This document shows positions 34,843-43,161 of a stretch of 64,000 nt of DNA, piece by piece. The notes under the pieces were generated by a model. The model worked only from the letters and a program-made list of their open reading frames with translations. It had not been told where the DNA came from and made no database searches. Both the position numbers and the translations under genes were made by a program. Origin of the DNA: PMG-095 sp049324695. GTDB lineage: Bacteria > Myxococcota_A > Polyangia > Polyangiales > Polyangiaceae. The DNA lies in contig JBMOMJ010000031.1 of the NCBI GenBank assembly GCA_049324695.1, forward strand, positions 72,115 through 136,114, written 5' to 3'. Numbering within the stretch: position 1 is the stretch's first letter; every line of letters begins with the position of its first letter.

Positions 34843-34986
34843 ATGACTCAGCCGGACCCGAATGGCTCGCAGGAGCGCCCCGGCGCCTCGGTCGCGAGGC
34901 CCGGCATCTTCCTACTCGTGCTGATCGCCAGTGTTTCCGCAGCTGGCTACGCCATTTATTGGTTGATCCGCGCCGGGCGCGGCTGA
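34843..34986 (+). CDS. 47-residue single-span membrane protein
   Basis: Starts at ATG 34843 with gaggtgga immediately upstream. A polar N-terminus (MTQPDPNGSQERPG) is followed by one membrane span (FLLVLIASVSAAGYAIYWLI) and a short basic tail. Function unknown. It precedes the phosphatase and kinase genes by 47 bases and may be in their transcript. Confidence 0.6.
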   Translation: MTQPDPNGSQERPGASVARPGIFLLVLIASVSAAGYAIYWLIRAGRG

Positions 34987-35033
34987 GCAGCGCCACGCTT
35001 AACGGCTGGCGTCTTTCTGATTACTATCGCGGC

Positions 35034-35513
35034 GTGGTTCGCGTTTGCTTCGTGTGTTTGGGCAACATCTGCCGGTCACCCAGCGCGGAAGGCGTCATGC
35101 GCTATCTGGTGGCGGAGGCTGGTCTCGACCACCTCATCGAGATCGACAGCGCGGGCACTGCTGGTTATCACAGCGGTGAGTCACCGGATGCGCGAGCGCG
35201 AGCCGCCGGCCGTCGGCGCGGCATCGAAATCAGGGGTCGAGCCCGTCGTGTCGAAGCACACGACTTCGAGCGCTTCGACTACGTGTTGGCGATGGACAGC
35301 TCGAATCTGGAAGATCTCATTGCGCTCGCGCCGGCAACTGCCCACGAGAAGATCCGCCTGTTGCGCAGCTTCGATCCCGCATCGCCGCGCAACGCATCGG
35401 TTCCCGACCCTTACTACGGTGGGGAAGACGGCTTCGATGAGGTGCTCGACCAATGCTTGGCTGCTTGTGCAGGCTTGCTGAGTCACATCCGCCAACGCCA
35501 CGGTTTGACATGA
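35034..35513 (+). CDS. low-molecular-weight protein tyrosine phosphatase family
   Basis: A 159-residue cytoplasmic phosphatase starting at GTG 35034. The P-loop is C8-LGNIC-R14-SP, and the general-acid segment DPYYGG appears near residue 125. Family members dephosphorylate protein tyrosines, but members encoded beside fructosamine-kinase homologues can act on phosphorylated ketosugar adducts. The next gene, 28 bases on, is such a kinase, so a deglycation role is plausible. Confidence 0.92.
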   Translation: MVRVCFVCLGNICRSPSAEGVMRYLVAEAGLDHLIEIDSAGTAGYHSGESPDARARAAGRRRGIEIRGRARRVEAHDFERFDYVLAMDSSNLEDLIALAPATAHEKIRLLRSFDPASPRNASVPDPYYGGEDGFDEVLDQCLAACAGLLSHIRQRHGLT

Positions 35514-35541
35514 CGAGACTCGCTCGTGGCGCGAGGTAGCG

Positions 35542-36405
35542 ATGAACGCGGAGCTCACTAGCGTCCTCCGCGAGCGCCTCGGCGTCGATAAGCTGCGAGC
35601 TCGCCCTGTGTCTGGCGGCGACATCAACGACACCTACCGGCTCGAATCTTCGCGCGGCGTTTTCTTCGTGAAGACCAACACCCACGCTCCTCCGAATTTG
35701 TTCCCCGCGGAAGCGCGTGGGCTCGAGTGGCTGCGCGAAGCCGGTGTCTTGCGAGTTCCCGAAGTGCTCGTCGTCTCGAATCCGGACGAGCCGTTCCGTT
35801 ACTTGGTTTTGGAGTTCATCGAACCGGGTCGTCCTGCTCAGGATTTCGACGATCGCTTGGGTCGCGGCTTGGCAGCGCTGCACCGCTCGGGGCCGCCGAC
35901 ATTCGGGCTCGATCACGACAACTTCATTGGTTCGTTACCTCAGTCCAACGAAACTGCTCCGACCTGGGCTGAGTTCTATGTGAGTCGCCGGCTCGAGCCG
36001 CAGCTGCGCCGCGCCGTCGCGTCGGGCAAGGCGAGCTACGCCATGCGTCGTGGCTTCGAGCGCTTGTTCGCGAACATGGCCGAATTGGTTGGCGCAGCCG
36101 AACCACCGTGCCGTTTGCATGGCGACTTGTGGGGCGGCAACTTGCACATCGACGGCGATGGCGCGCCTTGTTTGATCGATCCGGCGGTGTACGCCGGCCA
36201 TCGCGAAATCGATCTTGCGATGATGCGCTTGTTTGGTGGCTTCTCCGAGCGTGTCTTTCACGCTTACGCTGAGGCGTATCCGCTCGCGGCTGGAGCAGAG
36301 CAACGCGTGGCGCTGTATCAACTGTACCCGCTGATGGTGCACGTGAATCTGTTTGGTGGTGGTTACGTTGCGTCCGTCGAACGTGCGCTCGCTCGTTACA
36401 ACTGA
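35542..36405 (+). CDS. fructosamine/ketosamine kinase family protein
   Basis: A 287-residue small-molecule kinase of the FN3K family, which phosphorylates sugar moieties attached to protein amines and so destabilises glycation adducts. It has SGGDINDTYRLES, the ATP-binding FFVKTN, FIEPG, LHGDLWGGNLHIDGDGAPCL (catalytic Asp) and IDPAVYAGHREIDLAMMRLF (metal-binding Asp), all diagnostic. It is preceded by an LMW phosphatase homologue, a pairing known in bacteria. About 205 bases follow without a gene. Confidence 0.93.
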   Translation: MNAELTSVLRERLGVDKLRARPVSGGDINDTYRLESSRGVFFVKTNTHAPPNLFPAEARGLEWLREAGVLRVPEVLVVSNPDEPFRYLVLEFIEPGRPAQDFDDRLGRGLAALHRSGPPTFGLDHDNFIGSLPQSNETAPTWAEFYVSRRLEPQLRRAVASGKASYAMRRGFERLFANMAELVGAAEPPCRLHGDLWGGNLHIDGDGAPCLIDPAVYAGHREIDLAMMRLFGGFSERVFHAYAEAYPLAAGAEQRVALYQLYPLMVHVNLFGGGYVASVERALARYN

Positions 36406-36610
36406 CTCGCGTGGCATTTTGCCCGGCCATCTCGCCTCGCTGCGTCGGAATTGAGTCCTGCGCATTACGTCACTGTCGAGCGTCGCCCAGCGCGATTGTA
36501 GGACAAATGCGCTGAGGCGTGCTGCGCGGACGTTTTCGTGAATTCACGGCACGAGAGCTGCACGCAGGCTCGCCGCGCGCGAATCGTCGCGCGACGTGAA
36601 GGAGAGGTCC

Positions 36611-38071
36611 ATGCGAAGAGCAGCGTGTCTCGTTGGGCTCGGGTGTATCGCGTTGGCTTGCGGCGAGGGTTCGCCTCGTCAGCCGTCGACGAAGAGTGAC
36701 ATTTCTTCACCAACTAATCGTTACCCCGATGCTCCGCCGAACGCGCCGCCTCCGCCGGCAGCGTGTGGTGACATGAACGGCGGGGGCGACCAACACGTGG
36801 ACTTTCCCACGTTGATGGCTCAGAAGGTCGAAGAAAAACCAGTCGCGATGGAGCGCCAGCTGACGCTCCTCAATGATCGTTACGATCTGAGCAACAACCC
36901 GCATCCAACCGTGCGTATGTCGGCGGGAAAAGCGGTGCAGCAAGGCGTGCGTGTGAAGCTGCCGCCGGGCGCGACGTGGGACCTCCTCTCGATTCTCGAT
37001 CCAGCGGAGATTCGTACGCAGGATTTGTTTCCGCTCGGATTTTATGCGCTGCCGCATCCCAAGCAGCCCGAAGGCGGCATGTTGTTCCCACATTTCCACA
37101 TCGAAGAGTTGCTGCGGCAGACCGGTCGCGATTTGACCCGCTTCGATCTCGACTTCGATATCCCTGATCAGTTCCTGCCTGAATTCCCGCCGCCGATCTT
37201 CCTGACGACACACAAGGAGAAGGGCGATGTGAGCCAGGGTCAGCTGGTCACCACCGACAACTTCTACGACCTCTTCAAATGCTTGCTGAATCCGAAGCAG
37301 TTGGATGGCTTGCGCTTGTTGGTGACCCCCTTTCCTCAGCAGCAGTTCAACCCGATCGACGATCGGCGTTCCGCGCGACCCAGCTTGGGCGTGTCGTGCT
37401 TTGACTGTCACGTGAACGGCCACACCAACGCCGCCACGCACTTGGTCGGCGATATTCGTCCCCAGGAATTGCGCCACCGCATCGATAGCGTGTCGCTGCG
37501 CGGTGTGAATATTCAGCAGCTATTCGGCTCTCAGCGCGCCCTGATGAGTATCGAAGACTTCACCGAATTCGAGCAGCGGGCGGCGTACTTCGATGGCGAT
37601 CCGGTGCTTGCGACCAAGAAGGGCATGAACATTCTAGATCGCGGCGCGCAGGTTCAGACCATGGCTGAGTTCCAAAAGATTTTGGACTTTCCGCCGGCAC
37701 CGAAGTTAGGCCTCGACGGTAAGCTGAACGAAGCGCTCGCGACGGCAGCCGAGCTGCGTGGGCAGGATCTGTTCTTTGGCAAGGCACGTTGCAGCACTTG
37801 CCACTTGCCGCCGTACTACACCGATAACTCGATGCACGATCTGGCGCTGGAGCGTTTCTACACACCGCGCCTGATCAATGGCATATTGGCGAGCGCCGAA
37901 GGCCCCATCAAGACCTTCGTGTTGCGTGGCCTGAAGGATTCGCCGCCTTACCTGCACGACGGTCGACTGCTCACCATCGAAGATACCGTCGAGTTCTTCA
38001 ACCTGATTCTCGGAACTCGCCTAACGGCACGGGAAAAGTCCGACCTCACGCAGTTCTTGTACACGCTCTGA
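36611..38071 (+). CDS. dihaem c-type cytochrome lipoprotein (cytochrome c peroxidase/MauG-like)
   Basis: A 486-residue lipoprotein from the ATG at 36611 (ggag ahead), with lipobox IALAC. Two haem c sites are visible: C263-FD-CH267 and C394-ST-CH398. The second domain ends with LRGLKDSPPYLHDGRLLTIE and EFFN, the CCP/MauG family signature. The N-terminal 240 residues have no haem motif. The likely role is periplasmic electron transfer or peroxide reduction. It is followed after 10 bases by the DUF4142 gene. Confidence 0.87.
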   Translation: MRRAACLVGLGCIALACGEGSPRQPSTKSDISSPTNRYPDAPPNAPPPPAACGDMNGGGDQHVDFPTLMAQKVEEKPVAMERQLTLLNDRYDLSNNPHPTVRMSAGKAVQQGVRVKLPPGATWDLLSILDPAEIRTQDLFPLGFYALPHPKQPEGGMLFPHFHIEELLRQTGRDLTRFDLDFDIPDQFLPEFPPPIFLTTHKEKGDVSQGQLVTTDNFYDLFKCLLNPKQLDGLRLLVTPFPQQQFNPIDDRRSARPSLGVSCFDCHVNGHTNAATHLVGDIRPQELRHRIDSVSLRGVNIQQLFGSQRALMSIEDFTEFEQRAAYFDGDPVLATKKGMNILDRGAQVQTMAEFQKILDFPPAPKLGLDGKLNEALATAAELRGQDLFFGKARCSTCHLPPYYTDNSMHDLALERFYTPRLINGILASAEGPIKTFVLRGLKDSPPYLHDGRLLTIEDTVEFFNLILGTRLTAREKSDLTQFLYTL

Positions 38072-38081
38072 AGGAGACCAT

Positions 38082-38840
38082 ATGTCAACGCAAAGAATGC
38101 TAGCGACCCTGGCGAGCAGCATCAGCCTTCTGATGTTGCAGTGCGCCGAACAACAACCCGCGCAGAACGCCAACGCCGCCAACACGACCGCTACGACTTC
38201 TACGCCGGAGTCGGCTACGACCATGAGCTCGACTCCGGCGTCTGGCCCGCAGCCGGAAGCCGTCGCCACTACCGCCACCGAGCAGCGCAGAGACGCGACT
38301 CCTGAATCGGGCTCTGCCGCAACCAACAAGCCCACAGACGACGCGCCGCCCAGCACGCTCAGCGACGCGCAGATCGGCGCGATCACCGAGGGCGCGAACA
38401 GCGCCGAAATCGAGCAAGCCAAGCTCGCACGCTCGAAATCCAAGAACCAAAAGGTGCTTCAGTTCGCCGCGATGATGATCACCCATCACTCCGAAGCGCA
38501 GAAGAAGCAGGCCAAGCTGAAGCTGACTACCGCCGAGAGCCCGTTGTCGGCGCAGATGACTGCGGACGCGAATCAAATTCTCACGTCGCTCAAGGACAAG
38601 ACGGGGATGGACTTCGATCGCGCATACATGCAGGCTCAAGTCGAGCAGCATCAGACCTTGCTGGAGACGCTGAACACGCGCCTCTTGCCCAGCGTTAGCA
38701 GCCCAGAGCTGAAGGCCTACCTCACCGAGATCAAGACGCGGGTCGAGCAGCATCTCGAAAGCGCGCGCACCACCGAGGCTGGCCTCGGCACCACGCCCAA
38801 CACTCCGCGCCCGGGTAACGCTGCGAGCTCGATCCAATAG
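38082..38840 (+). CDS. DUF4142 lipoprotein
   Basis: A 252-residue lipoprotein: signal ending in LLMLQC, a Thr/Ser/Ala-rich linker to about residue 85, then a ferritin-like helical DUF4142 domain with SAEIEQAKLARSKSKNQKVL, QFAAMMITHHSEAQKKQAKL and FDRAYMQAQVEQHQTLLETL. DUF4142 proteins are frequently stress-induced and exported; the HH and H-x-x-x-L positions suggest metal binding in some. Strong site aaggaga precedes the ATG. Confidence 0.88.
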   Translation: MSTQRMLATLASSISLLMLQCAEQQPAQNANAANTTATTSTPESATTMSSTPASGPQPEAVATTATEQRRDATPESGSAATNKPTDDAPPSTLSDAQIGAITEGANSAEIEQAKLARSKSKNQKVLQFAAMMITHHSEAQKKQAKLKLTTAESPLSAQMTADANQILTSLKDKTGMDFDRAYMQAQVEQHQTLLETLNTRLLPSVSSPELKAYLTEIKTRVEQHLESARTTEAGLGTTPNTPRPGNAASSIQ

Positions 38841-38881
38841 CTAACCGCAGAGCCGCTCATTCGAGCTGGCTCGACGTGCTC

Positions 38882-38914
38882 GCCCGTGGACCCCGTCATG
38901 TGCGGTCCACGGGC
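38882..38914. terminator. bidirectional terminator hairpin
   Basis: Perfect 11-base arms gcccgtggacc and ggtccacgggc around an 11-base loop, placed between the convergent DUF4142 (plus) and holin-like (minus) genes. No long T-run, but position and stability fit a shared terminator. Confidence 0.65.
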
Positions 38915-38929
38915 ACACGTTTGTGCGTA

Positions 38930-39388
38930 TCAACCGCGTTGGGGAGACGCGGTGTGCGGCTTCAATTGCCGACGTAGCTCACTCAGGCCGGTTTTTACCA
39001 ATGCGCGGGCGTATGCCAGCGGTGAATGCGGCAGCACCAAATAGGTGTAGCCCGCGCCGGCTGCGCCAGTGAACAACATCAAGGCGGCTACTACCAGTGC
39101 CGGAACTGCGCTCGCACCGAGGGCCAAGACGAGCGCGGTCGTGATCGCTCCGAGCGCGAGCACGGCGAACGCAACGGCAGCCGCGCCGAGCAGCGCCGCA
39201 TAACGCGCTTGTCGCAAAGCCTCGTTGGTCTGATCGCGCGCCAGCTTGAGCTCGTATTCGATCAGCGCGCGGGCCTCAGCGATTGCTTCCTCAGCGAGCA
39301 GCTGGTTGCGCCGCTCTTCGGCTGCAGCAGCGGCTTCACTTGCGCGCTTGCGGGCGGTCATCGGAGGGGGAGTAGGTTCTCGTTCCAT
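38930..39388 (-). CDS. phage-holin superfamily III (PF07332)-type membrane protein
   Basis: A 152-residue protein from the ATG at 39388. The N-terminal 60 residues are a charged amphipathic helix (EEAIAEARALIEYELKLARD) and the centre has two membrane spans (ALLGAAAVAFAVLALGAITT and VPALVVAALMLFTGAAGAGY), followed by a cytoplasmic tail. Chromosomal members of this family are usually not lysis proteins and occur with stress-response genes such as those around it. The wider open frame begins at 39565 but lacks a reason to be used. Confidence 0.72.
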   Translation of the reverse strand: MEREPTPPPMTARKRASEAAAAAEERRNQLLAEEAIAEARALIEYELKLARDQTNEALRQARYAALLGAAAVAFAVLALGAITTALVLALGASAVPALVVAALMLFTGAAGAGYTYLVLPHSPLAYARALVKTGLSELRRQLKPHTASPQRG

Positions 39389-39540
39389 GGCGGGCCTACC
39401 TGGCAAGAGTCGCGCCGCTGACCATCGCTGTAAATTGGCGGAAGTCGCTGCCGCACGAGCTTGGAATAGCGACAGCGCTACCTCGCTGGGACGAAACTGA
39501 CACGCCACAACGATGGCTCTGCGCGCAGCAAGAGTGTTAC

Positions 39541-39580
39541 AAAAAATTCCGGCCGCGAACTGCAATTGGTCCGCGGCCGG
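39541..39580 (-). terminator. rho-independent terminator of the YflT-like gene
   Basis: Read on the minus strand: 9-base arms ccggccgcg and cgcggccgg, then aattttttg. It lies about 45 bases beyond the stop at 39625. This is the clearest intrinsic terminator in the window. Confidence 0.85.
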
Positions 39581-39624
39581 TCCTCACAACGCGCTCAATT
39601 TGTTGCGAGAATGCGTTCGCCAGC

Positions 39625-40170
39625 TCAGCGGTGGCTCACGCGTTCATCGCGCGGAACGCTCGCTTCGGTGGTGCTGGTGATATCGTGAGCGCCGCCGCGT
39701 CGCAGAATCTCGGTGGCGCGTTCACGCTGCTTGCCGTCTTCGACGTGGACTGCAATCAGGATGTTTCCGCCGCGGATCTTGCCTTCGTACTTCTTGGCTT
39801 CGAACTCGGGAATACCGAGACCAACCAGTGCGCCCGTAACACCGCCAACGGCTGCACCCGCTGCCGCGCCGCTCAATGCCGCCATCAGCGGACCGGCCGC
39901 GATGAAGGGCCCGAGCCCCGGGATTGAAAGCGCCCCGATGCCTGCCAAGAGGCCCAAGGTACCGCCGAGAATGCCACCGCCGGCCACGCCAGCAACAGCA
40001 CCTTCCGGCGCCTTGGTGTTGTGCTCGTGCGCGAAGTCGGCGCTGCCGCGGCGATCCGGGAACAGCGCCGAGATGGAGTTCGAGGAGAACCCGGCGTTTT
40101 GCAGAGAGCCGACGATCGATTCAGCCTGAATCTGGGTTTCTACCATTCCGACAACGGTCTTGTTGGCCAT
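39625..40170 (-). CDS. YflT-like general stress protein with Gly-rich membrane segment
   Basis: A 181-residue protein. The N-terminus (TVVGMVETQIQAESIVGSLQ, ISALFPDR) matches the YflT/ActD-like ferredoxin-fold domain of heat/general stress proteins. The middle is a glycine-zipper hydrophobic block (GAVAGVAGGGILGGTLGLLA, ALSGAAAGAAVGGVTGALVG), and the end IRGGNILIAVHVEDG returns to the ferredoxin-like fold. The ATG at 40170 has ggaga ahead. It lies 18 bases after the BON gene and shares its transcript, ending at the terminator above. Confidence 0.85.
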   Translation of the reverse strand: MANKTVVGMVETQIQAESIVGSLQNAGFSSNSISALFPDRRGSADFAHEHNTKAPEGAVAGVAGGGILGGTLGLLAGIGALSIPGLGPFIAAGPLMAALSGAAAGAAVGGVTGALVGLGIPEFEAKKYEGKIRGGNILIAVHVEDGKQRERATEILRRGGAHDITSTTEASVPRDERVSHR

Positions 40171-40188
40171 ACTGTTCTCCTGAATTTC

Positions 40189-40833
40189 TTACGGTTTCAC
40201 TTCGAGCTGGTTGATTACGGCGCGCTCGCCAGCGATGCGTCGCGCGAAGTTGTCGATGGTCGAACGTTCGCTTGCCGAGTTGACTGGGCCGCGCAGCGTG
40301 ACCTTGCCGTTCTGCGTGATGATTTTCACGTTCTTGGCGGTGAACGAGAGCGTGTCGTCGCTCATCAACGCCCGACGAATTTGCTGAGTCAACTTGCGAT
40401 CCTGCTCGCTCTCTCCCTGGTTGAGAGGCGTCGGCTGGGTCGTGTCGCGATCGCGCTCATTGACGCCTGTGTCGTCGGCGGCGGGCGCGGTGGTCGTATT
40501 GCCGCTATCCGTGAGGCGCGTTGTCTCCTTGCCGTCCCAGTCGCGGACTTCTGATGAGTCGCGTTCGCTGACATCCGCGGCGCTGCTCTTCGCACGGCCT
40601 TCGGAGAAGTTCTGCGCTGATTCTCGCTTCGGCACGGTACCGCTGCTGGGGTTCGCACGATACTCGGCCATGTTGCTCTGCTCCGGTGGCGGCAGCGACG
40701 CGCGCGGCGGCTCGTCCGCGCGGGTTGCCACGACGGTCGTGCGATCGGCACCAGTTGTAACCGGGGTTTCGCGGTGCGAACAGGCCGCAGCTGCGGCCGC
40801 TACTCCGAGCAAGAGAGAAAGTTTAGTGTACAT
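40189..40833 (-). CDS. BON-domain lipoprotein
   Basis: A 214-residue lipoprotein: signal with lipobox AAAAC, a disordered Thr/Asp/Ser/Arg-rich linker, then one C-terminal BON domain (RKLTQQIRRALMSDDTLSFT, VKIITQNGKVTLRGPVNSAS, ERAVINQLEV). BON domains bind phospholipid or envelope components; OsmY-type members respond to osmotic and envelope stress. Start ATG 40833 has gaggagaagg upstream. Confidence 0.88.
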   Translation of the reverse strand: MYTKLSLLLGVAAAAAACSHRETPVTTGADRTTVVATRADEPPRASLPPPEQSNMAEYRANPSSGTVPKRESAQNFSEGRAKSSAADVSERDSSEVRDWDGKETTRLTDSGNTTTAPAADDTGVNERDRDTTQPTPLNQGESEQDRKLTQQIRRALMSDDTLSFTAKNVKIITQNGKVTLRGPVNSASERSTIDNFARRIAGERAVINQLEVKP

Positions 40834-40863
40834 GATCCTTCTCCTCGGCCCCGGGCAGCCGCC

Positions 40864-41364
40864 TCACAGGGCCACCTTGCCGTGCGCCTCAGGATCCTGC
40901 GCGCCGGCTTGAAGCTTCTTGCCTTGCACGTAGGCTGCGACGGCGCGAAACGCGTACTTGATGCCCTTGGCTCCCGAGTTGTCCCAATATTCGCCTTGCT
41001 CGGGCGTGACCTTCAGGAGCACCAGCTTCGGATCGTCTTTGCCGTCGAACCAAACGCGGTACGTCTCTTTCCAAACCTGGTCGAGCTTTTCAGCGTTCCT
41101 CGCGACTTCGCAGAGGCCATTCAGCGTTGCGTAGCGATCCGAGGTTTGGCACGTTACCACCGCGCGCGGATCCGCCTGGATTTCCTCGATCTTCGGCGAA
41201 TCCAAGCGAGTCAGAAACCAGAGCGCCCCATCGTCATCGATGTCGGCCAGCGCCATGGGCCTTCCGTGCAGACTGCCATCGCGCGTGTGCGTCAAAAGGA
41301 TCGACGTATCGAAGCCTTTCAAAATCTCGAGAAAGCGCTCGGTCGTGGACTCGTGCGATGACAT
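40864..41364 (-). CDS. pyridoxamine-phosphate-oxidase-like general stress protein
   Basis: A 166-residue flavin-reductase-like split-barrel protein of the GSP26/PNPOx-like family: MALADIDDDGALWFLTR, RAVVTCQTSDRYATLNG and VWFDGKDDPKLVLLKVTPEQ. Members bind FMN or FAD and are annotated as general stress proteins; no PNP oxidase activity is implied. ATG 41364 is used; ATG 41388 would add eight residues. Thirty bases separate it from the BON gene downstream. Confidence 0.85.
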   Translation of the reverse strand: MSSHESTTERFLEILKGFDTSILLTHTRDGSLHGRPMALADIDDDGALWFLTRLDSPKIEEIQADPRAVVTCQTSDRYATLNGLCEVARNAEKLDQVWKETYRVWFDGKDDPKLVLLKVTPEQGEYWDNSGAKGIKYAFRAVAAYVQGKKLQAGAQDPEAHGKVAL

Positions 41365-41690
41365 GACGAAAGAGATAGCAATCGTCATGCCGGCATCGCT
41401 CGTTGCGAGCGCGTGGGCAAAACCAAGGGGCAGCACCAATACACGCGGCAGCAGCGAACGGCGCGATAAGCGCGCTGTTTTCGTCTGAGCTGAGCGACGT
41501 GCCACGCCGCCTCAGAGGGGCGAGGACGCTGACAGTCGAACACGCACCCCGGGCAGTTCCAGCCAGGGGCATGCCGCGTGCTGCGCGGCGACGTGCATAA
41601 CGTAAGTGATGGGCACGTGGCTTGCTACGACCCCGCAGCACTCGGGCGCCGCGCATGGCTCGCGAGGAACCACCATCAGGAGAGCTCCCG

Positions 41691-41981
41691 ATGCTTAAAT
41701 CAGTCGTTCGAATTGGCTTGGCTTTCGTGATCGTTGCAGCAACCGTTGGCTGTAGTGACGTCAAGAACACGATTACGTGTGCTGATGTTTGCAGTCGCTA
41801 CAAGGATTGCTTCGACTCCGATTACGATGTCTCGTCGTGCACTGACAAGTGCCAGTCACGAGCGGGCAGCGACTCCGACAAGCAATCGCAGCTGAACCAG
41901 TGCGACGCCTGCATCGACGACAAGTCCTGCACCGCCGCGGCCTTCAGCTGTGCCACCGAATGCGTGGGAATCGTGCCTTAG
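41691..41981 (+). CDS. small Cys-rich lipoprotein
   Basis: A 96-residue protein: signal with lipobox ATVGC, then a domain with ten cysteines arranged in short C-x3-C type pairs (CADVCSRYKDC, CTDKCQS, CDACIDDKSC, CATEC). It looks like a disulfide-bonded helical bundle; function unknown. A site caggag lies before the ATG at 41691. It is 29 bases upstream of the hemerythrin gene. Confidence 0.75.
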   Translation: MLKSVVRIGLAFVIVAATVGCSDVKNTITCADVCSRYKDCFDSDYDVSSCTDKCQSRAGSDSDKQSQLNQCDACIDDKSCTAAAFSCATECVGIVP

Positions 41982-42010
41982 GCAATTCGCTCTAACAAGG
42001 TGAGCAAACA

Positions 42011-42571
42011 ATGGACGCTACGAAGCTACTCGAAACTCAGCACCAAGAAGTCAAAAAGCTCTTCAAGCAAATCGAGTCTCAGGGATCTACGACCGATCCC
42101 GCGGTCTTCGAGGAGCTCGCGCGCAATCTGGTCGCTCACGACGCGATCGAGCGGGAGATTTTCTATCCCGCCTGTGAAAAGGCGATGGGCATGACGGATC
42201 ACCTGGCCGAAGCTCTCGTCGAGCATGGGTACGTCGAGTTCGGTCTCTATCAAGCCGATCTGTCGGTGGGAGAGGACGATTTCGAGGCCAAGTGCAGCGT
42301 GCTGAAAGAAATGGTGCTGCATCACGTTCAGGAGGAAGAGGACGAATTCTTTCCGGAGGTGCGTGCAGCCATCGAAAAGAACGAGCTCGAGTCTTTGGGG
42401 CAGCAGATGAAAAAGCGCTTCGAAGAGGTCAAGAGCTCCGACATCCGTGAGCTCACTCGTCAGAACTTGCTGCAGGTGATGAGCGGCAAGCTAAAGACCG
42501 AATCGGCCAAGACGCAGCCGAAGGGCAGCAAAGCTCCGAACGGCACTCCCGAGCGCGCGGTCAGCCGTTAG
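42011..42571 (+). CDS. hemerythrin/HHE-domain protein
   Basis: A 186-residue cytoplasmic protein with a four-helix HHE cation-binding domain. Ligand-bearing helices are TQHQEVKKLFKQIE, LVAHDAIEREIFYPAC, LVEHGYVEFG and HHVQEEEDEFFPEV, matching a di-iron site that could bind O2 or NO. A basic tail follows (KTQPKGSKAPNG). The ATG has aaggtgag ahead. It ends the stress-associated cluster; hairpin elements follow directly. Confidence 0.93.
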   Translation: MDATKLLETQHQEVKKLFKQIESQGSTTDPAVFEELARNLVAHDAIEREIFYPACEKAMGMTDHLAEALVEHGYVEFGLYQADLSVGEDDFEAKCSVLKEMVLHHVQEEEDEFFPEVRAAIEKNELESLGQQMKKRFEEVKSSDIRELTRQNLLQVMSGKLKTESAKTQPKGSKAPNGTPERAVSR

Positions 42572-42588
42572 CTCACTCCCGCTGCTCG

Positions 42589-42766
42589 CTAGTGCACCGC
42601 GCATGAGATACGCGCAATCATCGCGGCGATGATTGTCCCGCTTGCGCGGGGTGCACTATCCCTAGTTGGTGGCCGGGGCTGCGCCCCAGACCCCAGCGTC
42701 CGCTTCGCGTCCGGTGCTAGTGCAGCGCGCAGGAAGATTGATCCTATCTCACATGCGCTGCACTAG
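42589..42766. repeat. double inverted-repeat element (REP/MITE-like) between convergent genes
   Basis: Two related hairpins. The first, 42589-42658, has arms ctagtgcaccgcgc and a near-perfect gcgcggggtgcacta, with an inner palindrome aatcatcgcggcgatgatt (42616-42634). The second, 42717-42766, has perfect 12-base arms ctagtgcagcgc and gcgctgcactag. Between them is ggggctgcgcccc. Both outer ends begin ctagtgca. The right arm contains the stop codon of the acyl carrier protein gene. It may serve as terminator for both flanking operons. Confidence 0.75.
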
Positions 42767-43161
42767 CTCGCAGTCACGTTGAGCCGACGCTCGACGACAC
42801 TGCAGATGGCGTCCACGGTAATCATGGAAAACAGGGAGCGCGGCGTTATTTTGTCGCGCTCCTTGGCTTCTCTAACGGCGGGTAGCCAATTTGCCAGGCG
42901 CTCGACCACTTCGAGCGTCAGATAGCCATCCTTCATCACTTCGGGCGAGGAGAAGTCGAGGCGCGTCAGAAAGTTGAACTCGGTTTCGCGCACGTTGATG
43001 CCGAACTTGCGCTCCAGCGAAAAGATGATGTCGACGAAGTCGAGCGAATCCGCGCCGAGGTCGTCCAGCATGCGGCTCTCCCGCGTGATTTGCTCGCGCG
43101 GCACCGCCAAGCTGTCTGCAATGCTGGCTCTCACTTTCTCGAATACCGAATCTTCGCTCAT
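42763..43161 (-). CDS. acyl carrier protein
   Basis: A 132-residue acyl carrier protein. The phosphopantetheine site is DDLGADS39LDFVDI; the core fold spans residues 1-90 and a helical C-terminal extension of about 40 residues (REAKERDKITPRSLFSMITV) makes it longer than the usual 80. It should tether the growing acyl chain for the ketosynthase and dehydratase encoded upstream. Last gene of the 12-gene operon; its ATG overlaps the nitroreductase stop as ATGA. Confidence 0.93.
   Translation of the reverse strand: MSEDSVFEKVRASIADSLAVPREQITRESRMLDDLGADSLDFVDIIFSLERKFGINVRETEFNFLTRLDFSSPEVMKDGYLTLEVVERLANWLPAVREAKERDKITPRSLFSMITVDAICSVVERRLNVTAS

Noticed and set aside
38930..39388. Prophage lysis holin
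   Set aside because: No other phage genes are nearby; this holin-superfamily type is common as a chromosomal membrane protein among stress genes.
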